Source: a bacterium (GTDB lineage: Bacteria > UBP14 > UBA6098). Taken from it: 6,020 nucleotides of DNA. Below the pieces are notes generated by a model, which saw only the letters and a program-made list of their open reading frames with translations, did no database searches and was not told the origin of the DNA. Positions within the stretch are counted from its first letter, which is position 1. Each line of letters opens with the position of its first letter. Both the position numbers and the translations under genes were made by a program. Shown one piece after another: positions 5,924 to 6,020 of this stretch. The stretch covers positions 1 to 6,020 of the forward strand of contig DAOWNU010000134.1 in assembly GCA_030642425.1 (NCBI GenBank). Reading direction: 5' to 3'.

Positions 5924-6020
5924 ATCTAATCCATTTCAATAAAGCAATAAATCCAAAAAATCCTAATATCGAAGCCCTAAATCCCAATGAAGCCCTAATG
6001 TCTAATGCCTAATCCCACCC
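5924..6020. repeat. Degenerate CCTAAT/CCCTAAA repeat tract
   Basis: The tract is made of loosely repeated units. GAAGCCCTAA occurs twice exactly (5971-5980 and 5989-5998, period 18). CCTAAT recurs at 5962, 5994 and 6008, with CTAAT at 5927 and 6002. On the minus strand this reads ATTAGG/TTTAGGG with five GGG runs between 5975 and 6020, so a G-quadruplex with one long loop is conceivable. The tract probably continues past the window edge. No protein-coding sense is visible in it. Confidence 0.6.

Larger units (their letters stand above)
5717..6020. other. Non-coding region upstream of the lipoprotein gene
   Basis: About 300 bases without a credible gene. From left to right it holds a leader of roughly 50 bases, a 12-bp tandem duplication (5765-5788), a 127-bp segment between inverted repeats (5788-5914) with a GC-rich core near 5834-5858, and degenerate CCTAAT-type repeats to the window edge. 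A 62-codon plus-strand frame crosses the repeats but has no ribosome-binding site and no protein-like composition, so I do not call it. Confidence 0.7.

Noticed and set aside
5741..5929. 62-codon plus-strand frame in the right-hand non-coding region
   Set aside because: No Shine-Dalgarno, and its sequence is dictated by the 12-bp tandem repeat and the inverted-repeat element; no protein-like features.
5765..6020. Chromosomal replication origin
   Set aside because: Only two DnaA boxes are visible, with no dnaA/dnaN or other origin-linked gene nearby; the boxes are reported without the origin claim.

Overview
The window carries five genes, all reading on the minus strand (right to left), followed at the right-hand end by about 300 bases of non-coding DNA. 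The likely source is an uncultured bacterium of the Bacteroidetes/FCB superphylum or a related candidate phylum. The reasons are the start of a type IX secretion (T9SS) type A C-terminal sorting domain in the leftmost gene, the modular secreted beta-sandwich proteins, and a lipoprotein with a fibronectin-like domain plus a formylglycine-generating-enzyme (FGE/SUMF1) fold. No phylum can be named from the sequence alone.

Reading in the direction of transcription: (1) a non-coding stretch (5717-6020) holding degenerate CCTAAT/CCCTAAA repeats, a 127-bp element bounded by near-perfect inverted repeats, and an exact 12-bp tandem duplication that can be read either as two DnaA boxes (plus strand) or as two TATAAT boxes (minus strand); (2) a lipoprotein with an FGE fold but without the catalytic cysteines (4496-5716); (3) a 121-bp AT-rich gap with a plausible promoter; (4) dapA (3505-4374) and dapB (2722-3504), the two consecutive enzymes that open the lysine/diaminopimelate branch, whose stop and start codons abut with no bases between; (5) 15 bases later, a 616-residue exported protein built from two internal duplications (856-2706); (6) 27 bases later, an exported protein with a T9SS-type sorting domain whose 3' end lies outside the window (1-828).

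The tight spacing from dapA to the leftmost gene suggests one transcription unit that joins two lysine-pathway enzymes to two surface or exported proteins. The enzymes supply lysine and diaminopimelate for protein and cell wall; no functional link to the exported proteins is evident, so the joining may simply be read-through. The most notable points are the unusual active-site and allosteric-site residues of DapA, the split fibronectin domain and duplications in the 616-residue protein, and the structured region upstream of the lipoprotein gene. I found no RNA gene, CRISPR array, transposase or clear defence system.
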